Positions 44,622-56,084 of a DNA stretch of 64,000 nt are shown here, piece by piece. The DNA is from an uncultured Paraglaciecola sp. (GTDB lineage: Bacteria > Pseudomonadota > Gammaproteobacteria > Enterobacterales > Alteromonadaceae). Position numbers and translations under genes: made by a program. Every line of letters starts with the position of its first letter. The stretch's first letter is position 1. Below the pieces are notes generated by a model. The model was not told where the DNA came from and ran no database searches. It was given only the letters and a program-made list of their open reading frames with translations. The DNA lies in assembly GCA_947498355.1 (NCBI GenBank), contig CANMKA010000002.1, positions 124,001 through 188,000 on the forward strand. Reading direction: 5' to 3'.

Positions 44622-45249
44622 ATATAGTCCTCATTATTATTCACTTATTGCCTTAAAAAGAAGGTCGACCCGTAATGTAAAATGCGAGTATTAACCTTGG
44701 CTGAGCATTGTTTATTAATTCATCAATTGCATGGCAGCCGCGTCATCCTAGCAAGAATGTATGAATGATCAAAATTTACGGATAAAAACTCAAATTGGAT
44801 AAAGGGTAAATCGACTTTTTATGCACTATAATTAAATAATTATTCTCAATACAACTATGTTAATTACATTATTAGCGCCAATATTTAACAAAACTAAAAC
44901 ATTTAAGGGGGCAAACAGGTTTTTTTTTATAGCATATGCAGAAGCGAGTGGTTTGGTCTAACTTTATGATTTTTATATTAAAAGTCGTATATTTGGATGT
45001 GGTGTAAGATTTTTTTTTAATTCATCAGCATATCAAATTTGATTTATATTTTGATACTCGGTATTTTACACGACCTGCTTAGTATAAATATTCGATAGTC
45101 GACTGGCACCTCCAATAATAATTACGACGAAAAAAGCATCAGGTTAGGCATGACGCCACATCGCGTTTTTAACACGCACCTTTGATGCATGATTAGCAGC
45201 TTAAACACAATAAAATACGCCTGGTCGATGATTGAAGGAGTTTACATTT
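44622..45249. promoter_or_regulatory. 628-bp divergent control region between arcB and gltB
   Basis: No gene was seen. The region is AT-rich with several T and A runs. TGTTAATTAC at 44858-44867 is close to the ArcA recognition core GTTAATTA. Near gltB a loose stem is possible between GCATCA (45136-45141) and TGATGC (45183-45188), which would sit in the gltB leader. I see no known riboswitch. Confidence 0.4.
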
Positions 45250-48200
45250 ATGAGTTTATATCATCCTAATGATTCACGTGACAACTGTGGATTTGGATTA
45301 ATCGCACACACTCAAGGCGAGCCTAGCCATAAATTGGTGAGCACTGCAATTGAAGGTTTAGACCGCATGCAGCATCGAGGCGGTATTGCCGCCGATGGCA
45401 AAACCGGTGATGGTTGTGGATTATTGTTGCAAAAGCCTGACGAGTTCTTCCAAAAAGTTGCCACTGACAACGGTTGGAAACTAAGTCAAAAATACGGCGT
45501 AGGTATGGTTTTCTTAAACCAAGACCAAGCCTTAGCTGACGCTGCTCGGGCGGTAATTGCTGAAGAACTACAAAAAGAAACATTAGCCTTAGTCGGATGG
45601 CGCGTTGTACCCACAGATAACTCTATATTGGGCGACTTAGCTGAAAGCTGTTTACCTCAGATAGAACAAGTGTTCGTTAATGCCCCTACAGGCTGGCGTA
45701 AAGAAGACTTAGGTCGTCGTTTATATATGGTGCGTCGTCGTATCGAAAAGCGTCTAGAGCACGATTCTGAGTTTTATATTGCCAGTTTATCAAGCTCAGT
45801 AACTGTATATAAAGGCCTAGTCATGGCCGGTGACTTGCCTAAGTTTTACTTAGACCTAGCTGATGAGAATATGAAATCAGCTATATGCGTATTTCACCAA
45901 CGCTTCTCAACCAATACCTTGCCTAGGTGGCCATTAGCGCAACCGTTCAGATTCTTAGCGCATAATGGTGAAATTAATACCATTCGAGGCAACAGAGATT
46001 GGGCCCAAGCAAGAAGCGGTAAGTTTAAAACGCCTTTATTGCCAGACTTAGCCGACGCTGCGCCTTTCGTAAACGAAACGGGTTCAGATTCTTCATCACT
46101 CGATAACATGCTTGAGTTGTTCTTAGCCGGTGGTATGGACTTGTTCCGTGCTATGCGTTTACTTGTGCCACCTGCGTACCAAAACGACAAAACCATGGAC
46201 GAAGATCTAAAAGCATTTTATGAGTTTAACTCAATGCACATGGAGCCATGGGACGGTCCAGCTGGTATCGTACTCACAAACGGTCGTCATGCAGCTTGTA
46301 ACCTAGATAGAAATGGCTTGCGCCCTGCACGTTACGTTATCACCAAAGATGGGTTTATCACCCTAGCATCAGAAGTGGGCATTTGGGATTATGACGAAAA
46401 AGACGTTATCGAAAAAGGCCGTGTTGCACCAGGTGAAATGCTAGCTGTTGACACCGAAACAGGTAAAATTTGGCGCTCTAACGAAATCGATGCGGATCTT
46501 AAAGACCGTCACCCCTATAAAGAGTGGCTGAACAAAAATATTCGACGCTTGACGCCTCTAGAAGAGTGCGATGCTCAAGAAATTGGTAAGTGCATGTTTG
46601 ACGAAGACATGATGAACACTTACTACAAGCAATTTAATATTAGCTACGAAGAAATCGAGCAAGTAGTAAAAGTGTTGGCTAAAGACGGTCAAGAAGCAAC
46701 AGGCTCTATGGGTGATGATACGCCTATGGCTGTGTTGTCTAGCCATAGCCGGACTATCTACGATTACTTCCGTCAGCAATTCGCTCAGGTTACTAATCCA
46801 CCTATTGACCCGTTACGTGAAAATCACGTGATGTCGTTGGCGACTTGTATAGGCCGTGAGCAGTCTGTCTTTACCGAAACCTCTGGTTACGCTGACCGTG
46901 TATTGTTCGACTCGCCTATTATGGTGTACACAGATCTAAAGCAGCTTCGTCAATATGACCCAGAGCACTACTATGCTGAGTTTGTTGAACTTAACTACAA
47001 GCCTACTGAAGGTCTTAAACAAGCCATTAATCGCGTGTGTGACGAAGTAGAACATTTAGTCAGTCACAAACGTGCTGCATTTGTTGTGTTAACCGACCGA
47101 GGCATTAAGCCTTCACTCGTGCCCATTCCTGCTGCAATGGCGGTTGGTGCGGTGCAAAAGCGCTTAGTCGAGAAAGGCCTACGTTGTGATGCCAATATAG
47201 TGGTTGAAACAGCGTCAGTAAGAGACCCTCACCATTACGCAGTGTTAATTGGCTTGGGGGCGACGGCTATTTATCCGTTCTTGGCTTACGAAATGATCGA
47301 GCACATGTGTGCGTCGGGTCAAATTGATCAAACGCCACTAGAAGCCATCTTGAATTACCGAAAAGGTATAAACAAAGGCCTCTACAAAATTATGTCTAAG
47401 ATGGGTATCTCGACGATTGCGAGTTACCGTTCGTCTAAACTGTTTGAAGCAGTGGGCATTAATGATTCGGTTATGCAAACCTGCTTTAAAGGTGTGCCAA
47501 GTCGTATTCAAGGCGCAGGGTTTGAAGATTTTGAGCAAGACCAAGTTAATTTAAATCGCGTAGCATGGCTTAAGCGTAAAAAGCTTAGCCACGGTGGGTT
47601 ACTTAAATACGTGCATGGTGGCGAATATCACTCGTACAACCCAGACGTAGTAACTACCCTACAAAAAGCAGTAATGGGTGGTGATTACGAAGAGTACAAG
47701 AAGTTTAGTGCGCTGGTTAACGAGCGACCTATTGCGTGTTTCCGTGATTTACTGAAGTTTTCGCCTAAAGCTGAAGCCATATCTGTTGACGATGTAGAGC
47801 CTGCAGAAAACCTATATAAGCGTTTTGATACTGCAGCAATGTCTATTGGTGCGTTGAGCCCAGAAGCTCACGAAGCCCTAGCCATTGCTATGAACCGCTT
47901 GGGCGGCAACTCTAACTCAGGTGAGGGTGGTGAAGATGTTAAGCGTTTTGGTAACGAGCGTAATTCTAACATCAAGCAAATCGCCTCTGGCCGTTTTGGG
48001 GTAACGCCTCATTATCTAGTAAATGCTAAGATCTTACAGATTAAAGTAGCCCAAGGGGCTAAGCCGGGTGAAGGTGGACAACTTCCGGGTGACAAAGTAA
48101 ACGCATATATTGCAGAACTTCGTCACTCTGTGCCGGGTGTCACCTTGATATCGCCTCCGCCGCATCACGATATTTACTCAATCGAAGATTTGGCTCAGCT

Positions 48201-49716
48201 TATATTCGATTTAAAACAAGTTAACCCAACTGCACTTATCTCAGTTAAATTGGTATCTGAGCCTGGTGTAGGAACGATAGCGTGTGGTGTAGCAAAAGCC
48301 TATGCCGACTTAATTACTATTTCTGGCTACGATGGCGGTACAGGCGCAAGTCCGTTAACCTCGGTTAAATATGCTGGTAGCCCTTGGGAGTTAGGCTTGG
48401 CTGAAACTCAGCAAGCTTTGGTCAGCAATGGGTTAAGACACAAAGTTCGCGTACAAACGGATGGCGGGTTAAAAACAGGCCTTGATGTTGTCAAGGGTGC
48501 CATTTTAGGTGCTGAAAGCTTCGGTTTTGGTACTGGCCCTATGGTAGCCCTTGGTTGTAAATATCTAAGAATTTGTCACTTGAATAACTGTGCAACAGGT
48601 ATCGCAACACAAGACGAAAACTTGCGAGAAAACCATTTCATTGGCTTACCAGAAATGGTGATGAATTACTTTAAATTCATTGCTCAAGAAGTTAGAGAAA
48701 TCATGGCTTCTCTAGGCGTTAGCAAGCTTGATGATCTAATCGGACGTACGGACTTACTTGAAGTGCTAGATGGCGTAACTGCTAAGCAAAACAAGCTAGA
48801 CCTGCAACCTATCTTAGCTAAGCCAGAAGCGGGTGATCATACTAAGCTATTCTGTGATCAGTTAAATAACGAACCTGCTGATAAGGGTGATTTGAATAAG
48901 CGATTGCTGGCTGAATTAACCAATGCGGTAGAAAGTAAGTCAGGTGGCACCTTCCATTATGACATACGCAACACCGACCGTTCTGTGGGTGCTATTGTGT
49001 CTGGTCTAATCGCCAAGCATCATGGCAACAAAGGCATGGATGAGCACCCTATAAAGCTATACTTCACTGGTACTGCTGGGCAGAGCTTTGGAGTATGGAA
49101 TGCAGGTGGCTTAGAAATGACCATAGCAGGCGATGCGAACGATTACGTTGGTAAAGGTATGGCTGGCGGTAAGCTAGTGATTCATCCGCCTAAAGGTACG
49201 ACTTTTAAAACTAACGAAAGCGTCATTGCTGGAAACACCTGCTTGTATGGTGCGACAGGTGGTAAGTTGTATGCTGCAGGCCTTGCTGGTGAACGATTCG
49301 CGGTACGTAATTCGGGTGCCATTGCTGTAGTCGAAGGTATTGGTGACAACGGTTGTGAATACATGACTGGCGGTATTGTTGCTGTATTAGGTTCGACTGG
49401 AGTGAACTTCGGTGCGGGTATGACAGGTGGTTTTGCTTACATCTTAGATGAGAAAGGCGACCTAGATCAGCGCGTGAACGGTGAGTTGGTTGAAGCCATG
49501 GAAATTGGCGACAAAGCAATATTAACTGAGCACCTGCGTGGACTGATTAATTCACACTACGAAGAAACTGGCAGTGAGCATGCTCATAATATTTTGAGTA
49601 ACTTTGCTGAGTTTCTTCCTAAATTTAGACTGGTTAAACCAAAAACCAGTAATGTTAAAAATTTACTTGGCCACATAAGTCGCTCTTCTGCTGAGCTACG
49701 TGTGCAAGTGCAGTAA
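45250..49716 (+). CDS. gltB: Glutamate synthase (NADPH) large subunit
   Basis: GltB transfers the amide of glutamine to 2-oxoglutarate, giving two glutamate. The start is the ATG at 45250, with AAGGAG 10 bases upstream; a longer frame from a TTG at 45232 would contain that ribosome site. The 1488-residue protein begins with a short pro-peptide, MSLYHPNDSRDN, before Cys13 in CGFGLIAH, the N-terminal nucleophile after processing. A central domain, the FMN-binding synthase barrel (about 850-1200) with GYDGGTGASPLTSVKYAG, and the C-terminal beta-helix with GGxG repeats follow. The 3Fe-4S cysteines are in GCKYLRICHLNNCATG. gltD follows after 9 bp. Confidence 0.97.
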   Translation: MSLYHPNDSRDNCGFGLIAHTQGEPSHKLVSTAIEGLDRMQHRGGIAADGKTGDGCGLLLQKPDEFFQKVATDNGWKLSQKYGVGMVFLNQDQALADAARAVIAEELQKETLALVGWRVVPTDNSILGDLAESCLPQIEQVFVNAPTGWRKEDLGRRLYMVRRRIEKRLEHDSEFYIASLSSSVTVYKGLVMAGDLPKFYLDLADENMKSAICVFHQRFSTNTLPRWPLAQPFRFLAHNGEINTIRGNRDWAQARSGKFKTPLLPDLADAAPFVNETGSDSSSLDNMLELFLAGGMDLFRAMRLLVPPAYQNDKTMDEDLKAFYEFNSMHMEPWDGPAGIVLTNGRHAACNLDRNGLRPARYVITKDGFITLASEVGIWDYDEKDVIEKGRVAPGEMLAVDTETGKIWRSNEIDADLKDRHPYKEWLNKNIRRLTPLEECDAQEIGKCMFDEDMMNTYYKQFNISYEEIEQVVKVLAKDGQEATGSMGDDTPMAVLSSHSRTIYDYFRQQFAQVTNPPIDPLRENHVMSLATCIGREQSVFTETSGYADRVLFDSPIMVYTDLKQLRQYDPEHYYAEFVELNYKPTEGLKQAINRVCDEVEHLVSHKRAAFVVLTDRGIKPSLVPIPAAMAVGAVQKRLVEKGLRCDANIVVETASVRDPHHYAVLIGLGATAIYPFLAYEMIEHMCASGQIDQTPLEAILNYRKGINKGLYKIMSKMGISTIASYRSSKLFEAVGINDSVMQTCFKGVPSRIQGAGFEDFEQDQVNLNRVAWLKRKKLSHGGLLKYVHGGEYHSYNPDVVTTLQKAVMGGDYEEYKKFSALVNERPIACFRDLLKFSPKAEAISVDDVEPAENLYKRFDTAAMSIGALSPEAHEALAIAMNRLGGNSNSGEGGEDVKRFGNERNSNIKQIASGRFGVTPHYLVNAKILQIKVAQGAKPGEGGQLPGDKVNAYIAELRHSVPGVTLISPPPHHDIYSIEDLAQLIFDLKQVNPTALISVKLVSEPGVGTIACGVAKAYADLITISGYDGGTGASPLTSVKYAGSPWELGLAETQQALVSNGLRHKVRVQTDGGLKTGLDVVKGAILGAESFGFGTGPMVALGCKYLRICHLNNCATGIATQDENLRENHFIGLPEMVMNYFKFIAQEVREIMASLGVSKLDDLIGRTDLLEVLDGVTAKQNKLDLQPILAKPEAGDHTKLFCDQLNNEPADKGDLNKRLLAELTNAVESKSGGTFHYDIRNTDRSVGAIVSGLIAKHHGNKGMDEHPIKLYFTGTAGQSFGVWNAGGLEMTIAGDANDYVGKGMAGGKLVIHPPKGTTFKTNESVIAGNTCLYGATGGKLYAAGLAGERFAVRNSGAIAVVEGIGDNGCEYMTGGIVAVLGSTGVNFGAGMTGGFAYILDEKGDLDQRVNGELVEAMEIGDKAILTEHLRGLINSHYEETGSEHAHNILSNFAEFLPKFRLVKPKTSNVKNLLGHISRSSAELRVQVQ

Positions 49717-51141
<1,425 letters not shown>

Positions 51142-51170
51142 CTCACGTTTAACCAATTAATGAGTATAAA

Positions 51171-51200
51171 GGCGATGTCGGTGACATCGCCTTTTTTTTT
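51171..51200 (+). terminator. Intrinsic terminator of gltBD
   Basis: GGCGATGTC (51171-51179), a 3-base loop, GACATCGCC (51183-51191) and nine T. Confidence 0.95.
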
Positions 51201-51308
51201 GATGTTTACTTGCTGACAATTGTCACATGTAATTGATGACAAACACGTCTAATTTTTTTGTTCCAATTCCCTAATAATTTGTCCTGTCTACAACACAGGA
51301 GAAAAGAC

Positions 51309-52010
51309 ATGAAAAACACCCTTCGCGCAATATCTATCGTTTTAATGACAAGTTTTACCGTTTCGGCTAGTGCTGCTCAACTAGAAATTGATACCATCGA
51401 GCAAGCGGTTAATCAATTAGATCGCACGACTATCCTTGAGCTAACCTCTGAATATAAAGCCTATGATTTAGCTTTTGCTCACTATAAGTTGGCTGTAGTC
51501 GCCAATGTTCAACAAGACAAGGACACAGCCATTGCTGCTCTTGATAAGGCTATTGTCACCCTAGAAACAATGCTTAAAGACGAACCAAACCACGTAGAAG
51601 TGTTGGCACTACTCGCTCAAGTTTATGGTTATAAAGCTGGCTTGCAGCCAATGAAGGCGATAGTTTACGGGCCAAAGTCAAATCGTGCTATTGCTCAAGC
51701 AGAAGCCCTAGCACCAGAGCACCCAAGAGTACAATTGGTAAAGGGGATCATTAAGGTGAATACGCCTGCTTTATTTGGCGGCAGTAGTGAACAAGGTAAG
51801 CAAGCGTTAGATAAGTCTATTCAGGCGTTTAGCCAAGACCTTGGTTCTGATTATCATTGGGGGTATGCTGATGCACATACGTGGCGAGGTATTATTCATA
51901 ACAACGCTGGCAACACAGACTTGGCAAGAGTGGACTGGCAGAAAGCTGTAGAAATTAATCCTGATTCAGGTTGGGCTAAGTCTCTGTTATCCAAGCATAA
52001 AGCTAAATAA
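51309..52010 (+). CDS. Exported TPR-like repeat protein
   Basis: I start it at the ATG at 51309, with AGGAGAA upstream, giving 233 residues. A signal peptide of about 24 residues ends at SASA-AQ. The mature protein is helical, with TPR-like pairs such as ALDKAIVTLETMLKDEPNHVEVLALLAQVYGY and a final repeat DLARVDWQKAVEINPDSGWAKSLL. It is probably periplasmic. It lies 66 bp before the histidine kinase gene on the same strand, so it may be an accessory sensor or a regulated output of that system. No catalytic motif is seen. Confidence 0.72.
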   Translation: MKNTLRAISIVLMTSFTVSASAAQLEIDTIEQAVNQLDRTTILELTSEYKAYDLAFAHYKLAVVANVQQDKDTAIAALDKAIVTLETMLKDEPNHVEVLALLAQVYGYKAGLQPMKAIVYGPKSNRAIAQAEALAPEHPRVQLVKGIIKVNTPALFGGSSEQGKQALDKSIQAFSQDLGSDYHWGYADAHTWRGIIHNNAGNTDLARVDWQKAVEINPDSGWAKSLLSKHKAK

Positions 52011-52075
52011 AGAGTATGCTTTGTCTCGACCCTTAGGTTGAGACAAAGCCCTAAGGATAACAAGGGATCATTAGC

Positions 52076-53239
52076 ATGTTAGTTCGTAACAATCTCGATA
52101 GCTATACTCCAGCAATCCGCCAATCTGGTGGGGGGCGCTGGGCCTACATTGGCCTAATATTTTCGTTATTTTACTTTATCCACACTGGGATCAATTTTGA
52201 TGCGCTGAGCCTGTCGGATCTTGCTCTGCAACTTGGCTTATATTTGAGTTTTATTGGATTGTACTTGGTAGCGATAAGCTTGCCCTCAACTAGTGTCTCT
52301 TGGGTGTTAGTACTGATTTTGGTTATGCTGTTATTTGGAACCTCTTTGACTCCTGGTACCTCATCTTTGTTTGGTTATGTGGCTTTTTTAAGTAGTTACT
52401 ATTTTGCCAAAGGGCGAGCCGGGCTGTTTGCTTGTTTGACCGTGATTACGCCTTTGTGTGCTGCTTGGCTGTTTGACTTGTATTCTATGTTTTACTTGGC
52501 TCCTGCTCTGGGGATCTCGGTGGGTATGGTGACTTATGGACGTTTTAGCCGAACAGAATATATAAATAAGCAGATTCAACAGCAACATAGCCAACAAATT
52601 GAACAGTTGGCAACCATAGCTGAACGTGAGCGCATTGCCAGAGACATGCATGATCTACTTGGGCACTCTTTGTCATCCTTAGCCTTAAAAGCTGAGCTGG
52701 CAGAAAAACTATTAGCTAAAGGCCGGTTCAATGATGCTCAGAAAGAGGTCTCAGAACTAGCCCATATAGCAAGGCAATCGTTAAGTGAAGTCAGGTATGC
52801 GGTGACAGATATGCAGCAAAAAGGCTTAAAAGCAGTCGCCACAAATCTTACTCAGCAACTGGTTTCTCAAGGGTTTAACGTCGAGTCGAGTATCGACGAA
52901 CTTACTTTACCTGCAAAGATTGAATCAAGTGTAATTATGTTAGTTAAAGAGTGGATAACTAATATTTTAAGGCATAGCCCTGTTGGAAAAGTCGTACTCA
53001 CTATTCGACAAACTAGGAACACCCTAACGCTAGATGTGCTCAACCCTGATCCTGAACTCAGAGTTAAAACCAAAGAGGGTAAAACATACGGGGCGCATCT
53101 TACAGAGGGAAATGGGATAACGGGTATGCGTGCTCGGGTTAACCAAATGCAAGGTCGCATGAGTATCATATGGCAAAATGACGTGTCTTTGAGTATTAGC
53201 ATTCCATTAGCCAATAACGAGGGGCAAGCAATTGATTAG
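52076..53239 (+). CDS. Sensor histidine kinase, DesK/NarX type
   Basis: The 387-residue membrane kinase has five or six helices (about 24-155) with almost no external loop, so it likely senses a membrane property. A coiled coil leads to the HisKA_3 dimerisation region with the phospho-acceptor in ERIARDMHDLLGHSLSSLALK. The ATPase domain has an N-box-like WITNILRHSP and GNGITGMRARV. It overlaps the response regulator gene by 8 bp and is translated with it. In the best-known relative, DesK, the signal is membrane fluidity; whether this one senses cold or lipid state is inference. Confidence 0.88.
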   Translation: MLVRNNLDSYTPAIRQSGGGRWAYIGLIFSLFYFIHTGINFDALSLSDLALQLGLYLSFIGLYLVAISLPSTSVSWVLVLILVMLLFGTSLTPGTSSLFGYVAFLSSYYFAKGRAGLFACLTVITPLCAAWLFDLYSMFYLAPALGISVGMVTYGRFSRTEYINKQIQQQHSQQIEQLATIAERERIARDMHDLLGHSLSSLALKAELAEKLLAKGRFNDAQKEVSELAHIARQSLSEVRYAVTDMQQKGLKAVATNLTQQLVSQGFNVESSIDELTLPAKIESSVIMLVKEWITNILRHSPVGKVVLTIRQTRNTLTLDVLNPDPELRVKTKEGKTYGAHLTEGNGITGMRARVNQMQGRMSIIWQNDVSLSISIPLANNEGQAID

Positions 53240-53834
53240 AGTGTTAATAGTAGAAGATCAAGTCATGGTGCTTGGTGCGTTAAGTGCTTTGTTGTCATTG
53301 CAAGATGATATAGAGGTGGTGGGACAAGCAAAAAACGCAGCTATCGCCCTAAATTTGTTGCAAGAGCAAACGGTAGATGTGGTGCTAACCGATATTGAAA
53401 TGCCTGATATGTCGGGCTTAGAGTTGGCTCAGCAACTACAAGAGGAATACCCCCACGTTAAAGTCGTGGTCATGACCACCTTTTCTAAGTCAGGCTATAT
53501 CAAGCGCGCCATGCAAATTGGCGTCAAAGCTTTTATTTTAAAAGAAAGCCCTTCTGATGCTCTACTTGACACAATTTATAAAGTACAAATGGGTAAACGG
53601 GTCATTGACCCAGAGTTAGCACTAATGGCAATGAGTGACGATGATCCTCTGACGGATAAAGAGAGAAAGGCGTTAAAGTTGGCAGGCGAGGGACACAAAA
53701 CAGCAGATATCGCCAAACGCTTGTTCTTATCTGAAGGAACAGTTCGTAATTATTTATCCGAGGCCATCGCAAAGTTGCACGCCTCAAACCGAATTGAGGC
53801 GGCACGGATTGCCAAGCAAAATGGTTGGATTTAA
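53232..53834 (+). CDS. Response regulator, NarL/DesR type
   Basis: The 200-residue protein has a receiver domain with the phosphoacceptor Asp in DVVLTDIEMPDMSG and the conserved Lys in AFILKESPSD. A LuxR-type helix-turn-helix (about 137-195) has AGEGHKTADIAKRLFLSEGTVRNYLSEAIAKL. The start is TTG at 53232 inside the kinase gene, with GAGGGG upstream. It is the partner of the kinase before it. The targets are not known. Its stop overlaps the 3' end of the dsbA-like gene on the other strand by four bases. Confidence 0.9.
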   Translation: MIRVLIVEDQVMVLGALSALLSLQDDIEVVGQAKNAAIALNLLQEQTVDVVLTDIEMPDMSGLELAQQLQEEYPHVKVVVMTTFSKSGYIKRAMQIGVKAFILKESPSDALLDTIYKVQMGKRVIDPELALMAMSDDDPLTDKERKALKLAGEGHKTADIAKRLFLSEGTVRNYLSEAIAKLHASNRIEAARIAKQNGWI

Positions 53835-54493
53835 TTGCTATTAGTGCAAGCTTCGGCTGCAATCTGACTCAGGGCTTGTTTAAATACCCCTACAGGTTGG
53901 CCGCCGCTAATTAAATGTTTGTTATTAATAATGAAAGCCGGAACAGAACTAATGCCTGCACTACGATATTTGTGCTGTTCGTCCCGTACCTCTTTAGCAA
54001 ACTGATCAGATTCTAGTACTTTTTTAGCTTTATCACGATCAAGGCCCAAAACATCTACTAGGTCAAGAAGCTGGGAGTGATGACTAGGATTGCCTTCTTG
54101 TTGAAAATATAAGTTGAATAGAGCCTGCTTTAGCTCAGTTTGCTTATCAAATTCAGCGGCCCAATGTAGTAGCCTGTGAGCATCAAAGGTATTGTAAATT
54201 CGGCCTTTTCCACGCCACCCAAATTCATAGCCCAAATCAGCTCCGCGTTGCTCAATTGCCAACCTATTTTGCTCTACTTGCTCTGGGCTAATGTTGTACT
54301 TTTCGGTTAAGTGTTCGACTAACTCTTGACCTTCTTGAGGCATGTTTGGGTTTAGCTCAAAGGGTTTCCAGCTTACATCTGCATGCAGTTGATCAGCCAG
54401 TTCTGAAAGGGCTTGCTCAAATGATTTAAAGCCAATAACACACCAAGGGCAAGACACATCAGAGACGATATCTATGGTTAAACGGGACGACAT
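53831..54493 (-). CDS. DsbA-family oxidoreductase, FrnE-like
   Basis: The 220-residue protein is a cytoplasmic thioredoxin-fold oxidoreductase of the FrnE/2-hydroxychromene isomerase group. The active site is SCPWCVIG (Cys14 and Cys17 region), followed by a long helical insertion with AHRLLHWAAEF. The cis-proline segment SSVPAFIINNKHLISGGQP comes near the end. There is no signal peptide. Members of this group act in disulfide chemistry or redox stress. It is a single gene, convergent with the response regulator. Confidence 0.88.
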   Translation of the reverse strand: MSSRLTIDIVSDVSCPWCVIGFKSFEQALSELADQLHADVSWKPFELNPNMPQEGQELVEHLTEKYNISPEQVEQNRLAIEQRGADLGYEFGWRGKGRIYNTFDAHRLLHWAAEFDKQTELKQALFNLYFQQEGNPSHHSQLLDLVDVLGLDRDKAKKVLESDQFAKEVRDEQHKYRSAGISSVPAFIINNKHLISGGQPVGVFKQALSQIAAEACTNSN

Positions 54494-54549
54494 AACGGCC
54501 TCAAAATTACTTATGTTGTGGTAATAGACCGTTTTTTAAGCAAAAAATT

Positions 54550-55392
54550 TCATTTTGTTTCGTTGAATAACCAAATTAACCCATTTCTGAGTACCTCGTT
54601 GGTGCCAGACAAGTGATTGTGCTCAGCAAGATGTGCGTACTCAATGGTCCAGTCGGCGGGCCGTTTTTGCCAGTGACTCACCCAATTATCAATCGGCTTT
54701 TTATATTGGGGGCTTTCAAATTCGGCTAGAGATACAAATATTTTAGGTCTATCGTTTCGAGCTTTGAGAGGACGCTTAAAAAAGTCTAAGTTGCGATGTA
54801 ACGCTGGATTATTAGCAATTACAGCATAGAAGGGGGCGCTCCCATACATGCTTGAGTACAGTCCAAATTGACCACCTAGTGATTGCCCAAACAATATGTG
54901 TTTGTTGGTATCTGTTTTGTAGCCTTTATTAATCGCAGGAATAACGTGCTCGATTAAAAACTGTTCAAATACGGCCGCGCCTCCCCAGTGCTCTCTTTCT
55001 TTGGAAGGCACAGTGAAATCATGGCTACGGTCGTTGCCTTTTTGCCAATCGTGGGTGCCATAGCTAATGCCTACAATCAGCATAGGAGGAACGTCTTCCA
55101 TCCACCTGAGTTGAGTATAACTCGAGGCAAACATAGGGAAAGTTGTCCCCCCATCAAGCAGATATAAGACAGGGAAGGTTTGTTCAGGGTGGTCGTGGTA
55201 TTCTTCAGGTATACGTACAAATAGATGGTAGGGGTACTGATTTTTGGTTTTTTTAGGATTAGTTAATGATAAGTAGTCTACTGTACCCATCCCATGAAGC
55301 TTATTCCAAGGAATAGTGTTGGCCTCTAGATTTGCACTAAATAACATTAGCAGCAAAAGACAGTGCTGAACTGTGGTCGTTACTATATTCAT
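54550..55392 (-). CDS. Exported esterase (enterochelin esterase-like fold)
   Basis: This alpha/beta hydrolase has the nucleophile elbow FGQSLGGQFG near residue 160 and a late histidine in HLAEHNHLSG. FPVLYLLDGGTTFP near 75 is typical of the Fes/IroE esterase D group. I chose the ATG at 55392, with AAGGAT right before it, giving 280 residues. The N-terminus has a signal peptide ending near SANLEA. The substrate may be a siderophore or other ester. It follows the DUF2937 gene by 13 bp and is likely cotranscribed with it. Confidence 0.83.
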   Translation of the reverse strand: MNIVTTTVQHCLLLLMLFSANLEANTIPWNKLHGMGTVDYLSLTNPKKTKNQYPYHLFVRIPEEYHDHPEQTFPVLYLLDGGTTFPMFASSYTQLRWMEDVPPMLIVGISYGTHDWQKGNDRSHDFTVPSKEREHWGGAAVFEQFLIEHVIPAINKGYKTDTNKHILFGQSLGGQFGLYSSMYGSAPFYAVIANNPALHRNLDFFKRPLKARNDRPKIFVSLAEFESPQYKKPIDNWVSHWQKRPADWTIEYAHLAEHNHLSGTNEVLRNGLIWLFNETK

Positions 55393-55405
55393 ATTATCCT
55401 TCACA

Positions 55406-55951
55406 TCATTTACTGTGAGTGCTTGGCTTGTTTAAACCGACTAACATGCCTTTGATATAACGGCTGTACAATTGCCTTACGCCTGCGACCCCTATATCTA
55501 AGGTTGCTGCTATGACTAAACCTACTAATACTCCCCAAATTAACGCGCTGATATCAATTAATATGACGTAGCTATATTGGGCAAATGTTTCGGACATCAG
55601 AGTTTTGTCGTGCCTAAATAAAACATGTAATACGCGAGATACAGGGTTCGCACTCAGGGCAGCAGACTCTGTCTGCAATAGATTAACGCGATCAACTATG
55701 TAACGAATGTTGTTAGCGTCGTCTCTAAATATACGGTCTTCGCTTTGCTCGTAATGATTAATTAAAGCAGCTAAATCTCCTGAGAAGTAACGCTCGGCAG
55801 TTTGTTTAAATCCGGCGATTAACGTTTGGGCTTCGCTAAGGTGAGCATCTACCCGTTTTTGATATTCATTCACAAATGCAGGTATTTGCACGCCAATCAA
55901 TAAACCGCTGCAAAATAAAATGAGCCTTAAGTAATCACTGATAAACTTCAT
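55406..55951 (-). CDS. DUF2937 family membrane protein
   Basis: The 181-residue protein has an N-terminal helix (about 7-25), a helical external or periplasmic segment (HLSEAQTLIAGFKQTAERYF) and a C-terminal helix (about 128-150, LIWGVLVGLVIAATLDIGVAG). This layout fits the DUF2937 family. Its function is unknown. It starts the minus-strand pair with the esterase gene downstream. Confidence 0.72.
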   Translation of the reverse strand: MKFISDYLRLILFCSGLLIGVQIPAFVNEYQKRVDAHLSEAQTLIAGFKQTAERYFSGDLAALINHYEQSEDRIFRDDANNIRYIVDRVNLLQTESAALSANPVSRVLHVLFRHDKTLMSETFAQYSYVILIDISALIWGVLVGLVIAATLDIGVAGVRQLYSRYIKGMLVGLNKPSTHSK

Positions 55952-56084
55952 TTATTACGCCCTATACTTATGGTCAGTAAGGTATAACTGAATCGCGTGA
56001 ATACACCTTGCTGGCTAAATACCTACCTTCTATAGTTAATCACATGATAACCCATTGGAGCCCAGTTTGTTTCGATATAACGTG

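Noticed and set aside
45136..45188. Stem-loop riboswitch in the gltB leader
   Set aside because: Only six base pairs form the outer stem, with no conserved core that I recognise.
45232..45249. TTG start for gltB 18 bases upstream
   Set aside because: This segment contains the ribosome site AAGGAG for the ATG at 45250, whose product starts with the expected short pro-peptide before the catalytic cysteine.
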